From positions 1,240,001-1,304,000 of the forward strand of contig CM046872.1 of NCBI GenBank assembly GCA_025617745.1: DNA of 64,000 nucleotides. Direction: 5' to 3'. The stretch is from Heliocidaris erythrogramma. Its lineage: Eukaryota > Echinodermata > Echinoidea > Camarodonta > Echinometridae. A program made the position numbers and the translations under genes. This document shows, piece by piece, positions 21,711 through 32,646 of this stretch. Within the stretch, counting starts at the first letter, position 1. Every line of letters begins with the position of its first letter. The notes under the pieces are model-generated. The model was not told where the DNA came from, made no database searches, and worked only from the letters and a program-made list of their open reading frames with translations.

Positions 21711-22664
21711 TGACACTTGTTTTGAAGGACATTGGCTAAGAATGCCATTATATAGGGCAACAATTCCGACTATGATGTGGAAAAAATAAGGTCATGCACG
21801 GAACATAGACATCCATAAACAAGACGGCCTTTTCTGAACCCTGACAATGCGAGCATCCATCTATAGGCAATAGAAGGCAATTTGTGGGTAACGCTTTTTT
21901 TTTCCTAAGTTCTTTAACTAGGGGAGGATCCGAAGAGATATGCTTTTCTCTCTCTTTTTTTTCAGAGGGAAGGGGAGTGCGACCCCCATAATATTCACGT
22001 GTTAAAATAACTCTCTATTTTGATATCGTCAACTGTCAATTCTTATGACATGTACGTCTAATAAAAGCGCATCCTTTAAATCGAGACCCTAGATCTGCAA
22101 CGTCTTCAGTAGATATATAGTAGTTTAAGACTTCCCCTGGACTCCACTTGACAGAAGTACCTGTGTATCCGATGTTTCCTCCTACCCTCAAGTTGACAAG
22201 CCCTTGACTTGAAACTGATGTTTACTACGGTACGTCACCGTCAAAACAAATGCGACAGCGCGTTAAATCGTGTGACGTCAGAGGAACACGTTCACACCAG
22301 GCGTTAGATACCCCTTCCGAAAAATACGAGAAACTTGAGCGCGCATATCGCAGATCAGAATTAGATAATATTCCTTGATTATCTTCATTGCACTGACGTC
22401 CTTCGTCATTTTTTCTTCTTTTCGCTTTTTATCCTGGTTGGTATATGGTGAAAACCAAAGAGTTTTAGTAAATGCTGAACTGATTTACCTTTATTATACT
22501 TTGTGTTTGGTAAGCCTAAAAAACATGATACAGTCGATAGTGAATCCGTAAGTTGCATTATTATATTTGTGTCACTTAAGTCTTGTTTTTTATTTGTGTT
22601 TGCTTGTTTTGGTCTTTTTCGTTGTTGTTTAGGATAAGCCTTTGCACCGTTAATAATATTCTAA
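21711..22664. other. Intergenic; possible regulatory patch with a CRE
   Basis: A perfect cAMP-response-element palindrome TGACGTCA lies at 22,273-22,280, with a second GACGTC near 22,394. CpG words are denser over 22,220-22,360 than nearby. No TATA box, transcript start or exon can be tied to it. Confidence 0.35.
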
Positions 22665-22683
22665 CCCCCCCCCCCCCCCCCCC
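22665..22683. repeat. Poly-C tract
   Basis: Nineteen consecutive C, followed by CT-rich sequence. Confidence 0.95.
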
Positions 22684-23342
22684 TCCCTCTCTTTCTATCT
22701 CTCTATTTTCCCTTCACGGTTGATCTGCTCTAAATAGTAGTTCAGAATAAACCTTTCAAAAAATGATCCCTCCTACTCAAGGACGAACGTACCTCAATCT
22801 GACATGAAGTACATCTTTGAGTAACAGTACTGTTGTTTATCAGCAATGCATCAACGCATTCGTCTATCAAATCACGGGGAAACGTTTTGAAGGCACGCAG
22901 CAAAGGTGGAAAGCTCTTTATAACTCACTCGATTGGACTTTCCCTGTCTCCTAACAATGTCCCATCCTATAGTTGTAGATGCACATTCATGTTGGCCCGA
23001 ATCATCACTTTTGGATGTGAACGAAGGGTTCCCGCTCCTGCATAATCGAGAGGTGCATTCCTCTCGACTTTGTTGAAAGACAGGTAATGTTAGGTTGAGC
23101 GCGTCGTCTACGAGTTCTTTTATTGGCGACCGTATTGATCTTCGGCTACTAAACATTCGCCGAGCTAACACAATCAGACCATGCCCCGACCCTTGTGTAC
23201 ATTGACATTAATGAGCCGTATTTACAAAAACCAGCACAAACCAAGCAATTGCTAGCCGAGAGAAGCAATGGCGCTCTCCTGGAAAGGAAATACTTCCTCA
23301 TGAGAAGCAATTACCTGCTTGAATAGAAAGAATTAGGTTTCA
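22684..23342. other. Intergenic; possible minus-strand exon
   Basis: A minus-strand frame at 22,872-23,171 (starting MLARRMFSSRRSIRSPIKEL) has non-repetitive composition and an internal CGA|GTGAGT donor-like site near 22,925. A second donor-like GAG|GTACGT lies near 22,790. No homologue recognised and no clear acceptor. It could be a host exon or chance. Confidence 0.25.
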
Positions 23343-23425
23343 TTAACCCATTGCCAACGGAAACCGGTTGTTCCCTGTACTAAGCCCATGGGGATGATAG
23401 TAGTAGTAGTCAACGAGTTAACATG
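23343..23425. repeat. Short dispersed repeat, copy 3 (inverted)
   Basis: The ends are TTAACCCATTG and CAACGAGTTAA. The centre TTCCCTGTACTAAGCCCAT is the complement-oriented counterpart of the 7.9-kb copy. A short AGT run lies inside. Confidence 0.55.
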
Positions 23426-23628
23426 ATTAAGCAATTACTTGATATTTTTTCAAAATCCTCTCTTGGCTTACTGTTTACTTGAGTTTCATTTGTCAGAGAG
23501 GGTCAGTCGCTAATTTTGCTTCTTTCATGTTTTTACAAGTCTCTTTTAGGCTAATCAGTAGCTTTCACTATACTCTAGAGTCTCTTATTACTTTACCCCA
23601 TTCCCTACTCACCTTTTCTATGATGCCG

Positions 23629-23641
23629 CCCCCCCCCCCCC
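23629..23641. repeat. Poly-C tract
   Basis: Thirteen consecutive C. Confidence 0.95.
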
Positions 23642-23895
23642 TCGTTTTGACAAATAAATTAGTATCCTATCTATTCCTTAAGATTACTTCACTCCAGACT
23701 AGGTAATTGACCTATAACTCCAATGGAAAGCACCATAAGCCATACGAATTTAGATATCTTTGCCAAGGTATTTATTTTGTTGTTGTTTACTCTCTAGAGA
23801 ATTGTGAATTATTTCATGAACAAGATGATTGAAATATCATTTACTGACATACTTTGTGAGTCATAATTTAGTGTGCTGCGAAAACTTGGAGGTTA

Positions 23896-24172
23896 TTAAA
23901 GGGATACGTACGCCGGGAGAGGGCACCCTGATCGTTACCTGTTCATGCCCTTACCCCGCGGGGCGCAAACTTCGGACAGACTGGTCGCTGCACAACATGC
24001 ACGCTCCGCCTGAGCTCGATCTCTCGTGCGAGATTCGGTCGGCTTCGTGCAGTCGAAATGTAATCTCACTCAGTCCAACGGACGCTTTCGACGCACAAAC
24101 TTTATGTACGAGTGAAAGGGGCTTACGCAATTCTGACTTCCCCACGGCTGCCTGGTGGCGTATCCCTTTAAA
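23896..24172. mobile_element. TTAA-flanked MITE, GC-rich (277 bp)
   Basis: The ends are TTAAAGGGATACG and CGTATCCCTTTAA, exact inverted 13-mers including a TTAA that may be the target duplication. The interior is markedly more GC- and CpG-rich than its surroundings, with internal palindromes such as CTCTCGTGCGAGA. The resulting 120- and 64-codon frames overlap on opposite strands and are not convincing proteins. The TTAA target suggests a piggyBac- or Kolobok-type origin. Confidence 0.75.
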
Positions 24173-24601
24173 CTTGGCAACGCTTATGTGACAACAAGAA
24201 ATCCAGGATCAGCATAAAATAGATTGTTTTAAAACAAAAACGGATGTCTGATAGCAGTAATATTGAACTTATTTTGTTTAACCTACTTTCGTTTCCGCAA
24301 GGTAGGTTAATCTATCGATGTGCCTATCGATTCGCCAAAGGCTATCCTACAGCATGGCCTTTTTTTTTCTATCTCCCTTCTCTCTCCACAATCCCTTCTA
24401 AAAGGCCACTAAGCCTTTTGAATCTGGAGCTCGTTGCCGTGGCTACTTTTGCTGTTGATTTCTCTCAAGAGAACCTTGTCTAATATGTAATCGATAGCGA
24501 ACTGATTTGTTGACTGATTTTTAAAACCGTTGCGCACTTGCGCATTGGCTGTTATTCGATTTGATTTGTTTCTTTTTTTTCATGGCACATATACATGTAT
24601 A

Positions 24602-24690
24602 TAATATTATTATTAATATTATTATCATTATCATTACTATTATTATCATTAGTGTTGTTGTTATTATTATCATTATTATTAAACATTTGG
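24602..24690. repeat. (ATT/ATC)n trinucleotide microsatellite
   Basis: Imperfect ATT, ATC and GTT repeats over about 90 bp. An embedded hydrophobic ORF is a translation artefact of the repeat. Confidence 0.9.
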
Positions 24691-25226
24691 CGTCACCTGT
24701 GCCTGTATGGGAGGGGAAAAGCGAACTGAATCACTGTAACCCTTAGGTTTCGCCTTACACCGGAGTTTCCCCCTACTCTTATTCGAATAGTGCCGTGGGT
24801 TCTTGATTTTGATCAATATATCTTATATTTGTGTTTGGTAGCTATCTATGAATCTGTATTTTGCTTTCCAATGTCCGTCAACATTAACTTTTTACAGATA
24901 TTCAAAGCTGCTAAAAAATCACAAACCTGTGAAGACGGAATTACAGTTTCGACCACCGAACTTGTCACCATTACATATTCATCCTCCATCTCTAATCATT
25001 CTCATTCACGTCCGAAGGTTTGAAATGGAATCAATTATAGTGCTTCTATTATTTGTCGAGCCGTTCTAATACACTCCTCAAAACAGCTCAGTATATTGAC
25101 CAGGGTGGTAGTTAATCAAATAGAAGACTTCCCGCCAGACCTGAAGCATGTGAAGGGTGCACGTGACGTTGCATTCCAGGAGACCCAGAGCATTGCAGAG
25201 TGGATAAAATGGGCTGGGAGTTGGTG
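24691..25226. other. Intergenic, nothing firm
   Basis: TTAACTTTTTACAG at about 24,885-24,898 resembles a splice acceptor before an open stretch to 25,020. The encoded residues are Ser/Thr-rich and unrecognised, so no exon is called. Confidence 0.4.
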
Positions 25227-25400
25227 CTTACTGGTCTAACAGGACAGACCGGTAAATGTCATTTGGTCTAAAGCCGATTAGTCTAATATCCACCTGATTT
25301 AAGAGTCTAAATTTGCTACATTCAGTGGCACAATGTAAGCTATTTGTCGTTTTATATAAATAAAATTAATGTTCATTTAGTCCACTTAGACACCACTGGA
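25227..25400. repeat. GTCTAA-word array
   Basis: GGTCTAA, TTAGTCTAAT, AGTCTAA, TTAGTCC and TTAGAC are scattered in both orientations over 170 bp. This has the same architecture as the other motif-array elements in the window. No clear TIRs delimit it. Confidence 0.45.
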
Positions 25401-25782
25401 TTCTGATCTATGACGGTCAAATGCCCGTATAGTCTTCAAGACCCCCATGAGTGAAACTAAAGCCCGGCTCACACAAGCCGTCAGTATCTGCGCTAATCGA
25501 TCCTGTGTAGGCAATTAACCTAGACGCTAGTAATTAAACATATTGTTTGAACTTTTCATTTTGCAATCACTTTTTTAAACAGTATATCTATGTCATGAGG
25601 CGCAAACGGAAGTACAAGTCACTGATACGGTCCTTATGTCAGCAAATGACGCCAGGCTTAAAAGAGAAAATGAAACATTTTTTTCCCGCTTAACTTTCAA
25701 ACCCTAAAGATCATTGAAATACCGCTGTTCATTGGTAATCAATAATGATATCCGCCAGGGGTCCATATCATGGCACCGCCAT

Positions 25783-25857
25783 ATCGCATCGGAGTAAAAA
25801 GGGGATAGCGCTTATTGACAATACATGGGCGTTATCCCCCTTTTACACTGATGCGAT
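25783..25857. repeat. 29-bp imperfect hairpin
   Basis: ATCGCATCGGAGTAAAAAGG at the left and its near-complement ending CACTGATGCGAT at the right (about 24 of 29 pairs) flank a 17-nt loop. It may be a tiny MITE. Confidence 0.65.
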
Positions 25858-27226
25858 TAAGGCCATTCATTCTAACATATCCCTCTTGCTATTTGAAACA
25901 TAAATAGAATTTTTTGTTCCTAAGGATTTTCCCTGGAGCCACCTGGATAAGCAATCTGACGAAAAGAGCAAAATCGATCAGCACAGTATTCAATCGTATG
26001 GCTGTCTGGAAATGATGGAGATGAAAACGGCACATTTCCAAACAGGAAATATCCGCATTATGTAATCAAGATGGGGACAGAAAACACTAACAAGGGCAGT
26101 TGCCATGGCTGCGGAAGTTGAGACGACAAAAGCGTTCGAAAAATTTAATTGTGTACCCTGCATCATTACGTACGAAATAAGAGAAAAGAATAAAGCGATT
26201 CCAAACGTTGACAATTATTAGGAGAAACGGGCATTCTAGACAGGTAAAAAGTGTGTCCTAATTCCGTGTTGAGGCATTTCTATAAGTCTTATTAAAATCC
26301 TTTTCGGTCTGGTCTTTCACAATTTATTTCATCTTCCTTATTGTACATCTTTCTTTTTTTTTCTAGTTCGTGTTCCGTTTGTTTAAATTAAATCTTTTTA
26401 GGGATTCAACAATGATCCTAACAATTTTTAATTTAAAGTCGTAAATTGGGGTCAAGCATGCTTTTCTGTGCTACACCAACCCTAATCAGCATACTATATG
26501 TATCTGGTGCGAAAAATTGCCACGAATTAACTAGAAAGCTCTTCACATCCGTCCTTATTCCTTATTTGTATTTAACCACATTTTCCCTTTTCCAGAGAGA
26601 AATAGAGAAATATAATTAAATGAAGTGTCTTGCCAAGGCTTTCCAAGAGACAAGATTTGCCGAATGCAAATAGTCTTATAGATCACGCTGAGGTACATGG
26701 CCAGAATGCATTAATCCATTGCTGGTCAATGCTTGTAGATAAAATGCTCATCATCATGACCGCAGCACTCAATATACGTGAACTTATACGAAGGTTTATT
26801 TCTTGTCCTTTCTATTTTTTTTCCATTTCAGTCCGTTTTTAGGTTTATACCGATTACAATATTACCAATAATAGATATAATATACAGTGAGGATAATGAC
26901 CTCAATTATTTATTAATTAATAACAAAATGAATAACTTCAATCTCCCCTCTTCACAGTTAATGTAGTGAGTACAGAAAGAAAAATGATCATTTTCTACAT
27001 CATCATTTGATTTATGCCTATCTCTATCTCTCTCTCTCTCTCTCTAATATCTTATTGTACCATTCTATTGTCACAAATGCTTTGAATGCAATTTCATATC
27101 ATTTTCTCTGATACACTTACTAGAAGCGAATGGTCCTTGTGGTGTTTTGGCCATTTTAATCGGTATGAATATCCCCATTAATCGGCGATTTTTCGTTACA
27201 CAGTAGAGCGAGGGCATATTCTACTG
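25858..27226. other. AT-rich intergenic
   Basis: Only short ORFs and a CT run at about 27,017-27,046. Nothing recognised. Confidence 0.5.
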
Positions 27227-27648
27227 ACAGTCAAACCCAAATTCGGAAAACCGAGCACAGGTTTATACTCCGAAAACGGCGTATAGAGCAGGATGCATAT
27301 AGAGCCCTCATCGTTCAGTACGAGACAGTGTGTACAAAAGGCATGGGGAAAATCCTGCAATGTCGACCTGCTTTTGATAATATAATTTTCAAAAATGGGG
27401 AAAATCCTGCGGATATATTTATTTCAAATGTTTGTCATTTGACAGTCATTTCACATGGCGAATCATTCACGGATTTTGAAGGTAATTTACACGTAGCATT
27501 ATTTTTAAGAAAATATATATTGTTGGCAGGTTGACTTTGCAAGATTTCCCCCATGCCTTTTGTACACACTGAACGATGAGGGCTCTATATTCATACGCTG
27601 TTTTCGGAGTATATACCTGTGCTTGGTTTTCCGAAGTTGGGTCTGACT
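27227..27648. mobile_element. Foldback element with ~120-bp arms
   Basis: The left arm (27,227-27,360) carries ATTCGGAAAACCGAGCACAG, AGAGCCCTCATCGTTCAGT and GTGTACAAAAGGCATGGGG. The right arm (27,534-27,648) carries the same blocks inverted. Small insertions in the left arm (GCAGGATGC, ACGAGACAGTG) distinguish the two. The centre repeats ATGGGGAAAATCCTGC once more. Non-coding; the 68-codon frame spans the arm and is not a gene. Confidence 0.8.
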
Positions 27649-29150
27649 GACTGAGTTTAAGACTTCAACTTCTCACACGTCTCTAGGTTATTAAGCGTTA
27701 ATAGCAAAATGCTCCCTATTTCCGTAGGTTCGTCTTATAACCTTTATTTGATCAAGAAAATGGTCGAAAAATCTCAGTTTTGAAAGCATTATTGCAGAAA
27801 AGCCCTTAAAGATATTAGTTTCAGGCAAGCATGGCAAGGCAAGCTAAAACTAAACTAAATGTAGTAGAAATTTCGAAACGATATTCAACCTGTTGATAAT
27901 GAGGTTATATAAAATGTATGATATATTTATATGTATATTCCAAAAAGGAGATTTCATAGTCGTGCGCCCAGTTTTATATCTAGAAATCATGGTATACACC
28001 TTTTTTTGGGGGGGGGTGGGGGATTAGGGGGTATGACATTTTCAGCAAGGAGCAAATAAGCAACAGAATTGTCAAAATAATTTTTCATATAATTTATAAT
28101 AAAAATAATCTTTTTTGCCTGATTTTCGTAACATTTTCACAGAGCTATTTCTCTCATTCATGTCATTTAGGGGATTTTATTTGAGCCATAATGATACCAA
28201 TGTGGACTCCCCAAGAGTGATTTGCCTTTAATAGAGATCAATTCATGTTTAAAAATAGTAATCCTTTCGTCCAAATCAGGGTAATTGGTTGTTATTTTGC
28301 ATGTATAGGTTCTTTGGATTTCATTGCACACTTCGTGCTTTTTCTCCCTTGTTACTTAATGTTTAAAAATACGGTTTTCCACGAACCCTTTGTATAAATT
28401 TACGCCTGTAATGCACTTACAAAATCCCATCGTATTTGTTTACGTATTGTGAAAAGTAACATTACGAACACCACTAAATGGATTAGAAGATTTAGCGGTA
28501 AAGCTGATTTTTCTTTTTTTAGTGGACGGATTCCCTCTGTTGCTATATCCCGCTAAAAACATTGTTAAAAGTTGTAAATATATCAAATTACTGCTATCTC
28601 AATTAAACAACAATTGTTGTTATTGTTATTTTTAGTAACTACAAAGAAGTCAGGCATATTAGTTAAAAAGTAAAATACAGGGCAACGACTTTGTACACAC
28701 GCCATCATAGTTAATTACATCTTACATGTTCTCGTTTCAGGAAAATTTTCAATGTCAACATCTTCGAACCCGTGACAATAAAAGAATAAGGTTATATGAC
28801 AATTACAACACCCCTTTTCCCCATGAGAAACAGTTTTTGGGACCACCTAATAGGCTATAAATGTCTGAGAGGATGAATTTCAAGTGTTACTTCTCTTGGT
28901 CTGAGCACCATGACCTTCTCATTATTCTACTGAGACCATTGCATGTGACATACAGATTAAAGGTATTTGAAAATTAATTTTATGAAACAAGAAAAACATT
29001 CTTGTAGCATGAATGAGCTGCTGTGAAGGGATAGAAGAGACAACACCTTGTTGACAGCATGCCAGAAGGCGTGGCTGCTATCACAGAATGTAGCAATTTC
29101 GCACTAAGAAATGAACAAATTGCCTCCAGAGGAGTGGACATGGTTTTACG
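27649..29150. other. AT-rich intergenic
   Basis: T7G9 at 28,001-28,016 is the main landmark. No gene supported. Confidence 0.5.
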
Positions 29151-29420
29151 AGACCATCAGGCATACCTCCTGGACAATTATGCCCAGACCACTTCTGTCA
29201 GGACATTTTGTCCCAAAACCCAGGCATATCCCTGGAGAATATCCCTGAGGACATTTAGCATCTAGGATATTCACATACTGTTAGTTGTTCTGAAAGTTCT
29301 ATCCGTTGGGGTGCCTTTAGAAGTAATTGTCCTTTAGCGAAAATTGTCCGGGTTTCATTGTCCGAGGGCAATTACCCTGGCTGTAATTGTCCATGGGGTT
29401 AATCATTACACGAGCTGATA
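29151..29420. repeat. GGACAATT / AATTGTCC word array
   Basis: GGACAATT, GGACATTTTGTCC, AATTGTCC (repeated), ATTGTCCG and GGGCAATT occur throughout 270 bp in both orientations. Pairs such as TGGACAATTATGCCCAG mirror later words. Another filler-type element; ends not defined. Confidence 0.5.
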
Positions 29421-29681
29421 GTTTTGGGGAGTATTCATCCATTCATTATGTGTTAGCTAGTAGAAATCATTCTGAAAATTCAATTTCTGATATAGCCAAC
29501 ACTTGCCATATAGGCCTTTATAAGGAGCAGGTCTAACAATTTTTTTCCCAGGGCTGTATTATATAATATATACATGTACGGTTTATTTGAAAGACTTGTT
29601 TGTCATCGTGTCTCCCTAATATACCAGTCCCTTTTATGACGGAATAAACCTCATTGTTGTGTGTCTCCCTAAAACACCACC

Positions 29682-29683
<2 letters not shown>

Positions 29684-29718
<35 letters not shown>
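29684..29718. repeat. (TA)n microsatellite
   Basis: About 34 bp of alternating TA, immediately outside the second tRNA repeat unit. Confidence 0.95.
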
Positions 29719-29723
<5 letters not shown>

Positions 29724-29862
29724 AAGGAAATAACATATACAACAGCTTTGGCAATTCTCGTGGAAATAAATACAAAGTGAAAGAAATGCGAGAATAACGT
29801 TGCGTAGCTCAATCAAAGTTCCCCAGAGCTGTCCTCCCTTTTTGAAATTTTTGCAAAGGCTG

Positions 29863-29868
29863 AAAAAA
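29863..29868 (-). terminator. RNA polymerase III terminator (T6, minus strand)
   Basis: Six A on the plus strand are a T6 run just downstream of the minus-strand tRNA, at the same spacing as in copy 1. Confidence 0.75.
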
Positions 29869-29869
29869 T

Positions 29870-29940
29870 GTCTCCGCCGGGAATCGAACCCGGGTCGTTG
29901 GCTTAGAACGCCAATGCCTTAACCACTAGACCACGGAGAC
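29870..29940 (-). tRNA. tRNA-Arg (anticodon TCT), copy 2
   Basis: By eye identical to the tRNA at 1466-1536: acceptor GTCTCCG/CGGAGAC, anticodon loop GTTCTAA, B box GGTTCGATTCC, A box TGGTCTAGTGG. The tRNA is conserved while its flank carries small changes (for example one base lost in GAAATTGCGAG). This is consistent with either very recent duplication or selection on the tRNA part. Confidence 0.85.
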
Positions 29941-30089
29941 GGGTTAGTGGTTTCGGCGACACCAGATTCAATTGACCGACAGATTGACAAATCCTCAACC
30001 TTATTAATTAATTCCCCTTGTCGGGGGCAGATGAGTTTTTGAACAAGACAAGCCGCTAGTGCCTCAGCTGGAGGTATTTTACTTTATAA

Positions 30090-30117
30090 CATATATATAT
30101 ATATATATATATATATA
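30090..30117. repeat. (TA)n microsatellite
   Basis: Alternating TA closing the distal side of the tRNA unit. Confidence 0.95.
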
Positions 30118-30617
30118 CATGCAATATATATGAATATATGTGTTTTCAAATACAAGATGAGAAAGAGAAATAGATAAATGTCATTTGGGATAATAATAGC
30201 CTACTTCCTAGAAATAGAAAATAAACCTGACCTGATATCGTCATACTAATTAAAGGTTAGAGACACTCAAAGATGATGGTATTTGTTTTGTCACTGTTTA
30301 ATGCAAAGGAAAAAAATAGCCGTTAGACACGTTTAGTTCAAGAAATTTGTAAACATAGTTTAGAACTGCAATGCGATGTTTTCATCAGGTGAGGGACTAA
30401 CTATCACCTGCTAAGGTTTGGCGTGAACAAGCAATATACATGATATATGGATGGGGTGAAAATAAACTCTACCAAAATATTTGGGCGCGACATAATCGAC
30501 TAACAAAAACAAAGGTCACCACCTCGACATTTTGGAGACTACATTATGGATTTTATTCCAAAAAAAAAATAGTTGAAAGGCTACATCATTGTATTTTCAG
30601 CTCTCAGATCAAATGTA
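30118..30617. other. AT-rich spacer, nothing recognised
   Basis: No gene or element seen between the tRNA unit and the ACGAAAT element. Confidence 0.5.
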
Positions 30618-30623
30618 GGTATG

Positions 30624-32640
30624 TATGGGGCGCTGGATGTTCGCTTGTAAAGTCCGTCCATGTTTACACCATTTTCGTACGAAATCCACTTTGTTTTGTA
30701 CAAAATGCAATTCCGTTCACGAAATTGATTCCGTAGCGACGAAATCCACTTTCTGCGGTACGAAATTAATTTTGAAATTAATTTCGTACCATACGAAATT
30801 GATTCCGTTGCGACGAAATCCATTTCGTGGTCACGAAACCAATTCCGTACACGAAATGGATTTCGCACCATACGAAATCCACTGTCTGTGGTACGTAATT
30901 AATTTCGTACCGCACGAAATGGATTTCGTTGCGATGAAATAAATATCGTGTGCTACTCAACGCAATTCCGTACACGAAATAGATTTCGTACCATACGAAA
31001 TGGCTTTCGTTGAACGAAATCCATTATATGTGTGGTACTTAACGCAATTCCGTACACAAAATTTATTTCGTACCGTACGGAATACATTTCGTTGTAACGA
31101 AATGGATTTGATGGTACACCAAATTCATTTTGTGGACGCAATGCTTTCTGTCAAGTACGGGATATAAGAAGGTCGCTGATTGGCCGCCTTGTTGATCATA
31201 GTCACGAAACCAATTCCGTACACGAAATGGATTTCGCACCATACGAAATCCACTGTCTGTGGTACGTAATTAATTTCGTACCGCACGAAATGGATTTCGT
31301 TGCGATGAAATAAATTTCGTGTGCTACTCAACGCAATTCCGTACACGAAATAGATTTCGTACCATACGAAATGGCTTTCGTTGAACGAAATCCATTATAT
31401 GTGTGGTACTTAACGCAATTCCGTACACAAAATTTATTTCGTACCGTACGGAATACATTTCGTTGTAACGAAATGGATTTGATGGTACACCAAATTCATT
31501 TTGTGGACGCAATGCTTTCTGTCAAGTACGGGATATAAGAAGGTCGCTGATTGGCCGCCTTGTTGATCATAGCATCAAGCTCCGCCCCCTATTTGCATAC
31601 CGAGCTCGAGCTCGGCCTATGCCCAGCTCAAGTTTATAGCATGCCTAGGCCCATGCCACGCCGCGATCTTGCCCGCACCTAACTCGATTGTGCATGCATA
31701 CTGGAGGAGAAATGTTGAATAATTGTAATTACAAAGGTACAAGTGGGGGTACGAAGGCATGCCTGACAGAACTGTTTCACCAAAATAATGCAAAAAAGAT
31801 TAAAATGTCATAACTTCGTTGTCCGATTTTGATAATTTTTTTTAGTGTTTTGCTTGATTTTACTCTGTCTATTCAAATGACATAATTTTCATCCTGGAAT
31901 ACCCCTTTAGGAAGCAAATAGTGCCACAACGCAATTCTTGTCGGTCTCTCCTCATGGTTAAAGTTAAGGGATGCCGAGACAACTCGGTGGCGAGTCGACT
32001 TGCATCCGAGTTTGATGTAGGATCCCAGTTCAAGATACACGTGGCACGATATACGGAGAGAATTCTTTCCGTACAGATCAGTGGCACGTGGTCATAGCAA
32101 AGCACGATCAACACGGCAGCCAATCAGCGACCTTCTTATATCCCTTACTTGACAGACACAGACAAAATGGATTTGGGTGTACCACAAAATACATTTCGTG
32201 TACAGAATTGCTCTAAGTAGCGCACGAAATAAATTTCGTTGCAACGAAATGTATTTCGTGTACGGAATTGCGTTAGGTACCACACAAAATGGATTTCGTT
32301 CAACGAAAGCCATTTCGTATGGTACAAAATCTATTTCGTGTACGGAATTGCGTTAAGAACAAAACGAAATGGCTTTCGTTGCAACGAAAGTCATTTCGTA
32401 TGGTACGAAATGAATGTCGTGTACGCAATTTACATTTCGTACCGCAAAAGTGTATTTCGTGGTGACGAAATTAATTTCGTGTGGCAGGAAATTAATTTCG
32501 TGCACGCAATTACATGACGTACGCATGGGTCAAAAAGAATTTCGTGTACGGAATTGCATTTTGTAAAAAAGCAAAGTGAATTTCGTACGAAATTGTGTAA
32601 ACTTGGACAGACTTAACAAGCGAACACTTGGCGCCCCATA
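30624..32640. mobile_element. 2,017-bp TIR element filled with ACGAAAT words
   Basis: The termini are inverted repeats of about 100 bp starting TATGGGGCGC, then TGTTCGCTTGT(A/T)AAGTC and TTTCGTACGAAAT. GGTATG at 30,618-30,623 and 32,641-32,646 is a 6-bp target duplication. The outer parts consist almost wholly of ATTTCGT/ACGAAAT words joined by GTAC, GGTAC and ATGG. The centre (31,575-32,150) is different: an inverted pair of GGTCGCTGATTGGC blocks and a segment with AAAATTATGTCATTTGAATA, but no recognisable transposase. The superfamily is unassigned. Confidence 0.9.
30830..31571. repeat. Tandem duplication, 371-bp period, inside the element
   Basis: TCACGAAACCAATTCCGTAC begins both units (30,831 and 31,202), which stay almost identical to GGCCGCCTTGTTGATCATAG. 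The duplication explains repeated minus-strand ORFs of 62 to 73 codons; these are not genes. Confidence 0.85.
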
Positions 32641-32646
32641 GGTATG

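Larger units (their letters stand above)
29719..30075 (-). repeat. tRNA-bearing dispersed repeat unit, copy 2
   Basis: The complement reproduces the 5' flank (AGCTGAGGCA, AATTGACCGACAGATTGACA complement), the tRNA, the CAGCCTTTGCAAAAATTTCA flank and the 102-nt arm that forms the hairpin in copy 1. Here that arm is present once, so this is the simpler arrangement. The unit is bounded by TA microsatellites at both ends (29,684-29,718 and 30,090-30,117). Confidence 0.85.
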
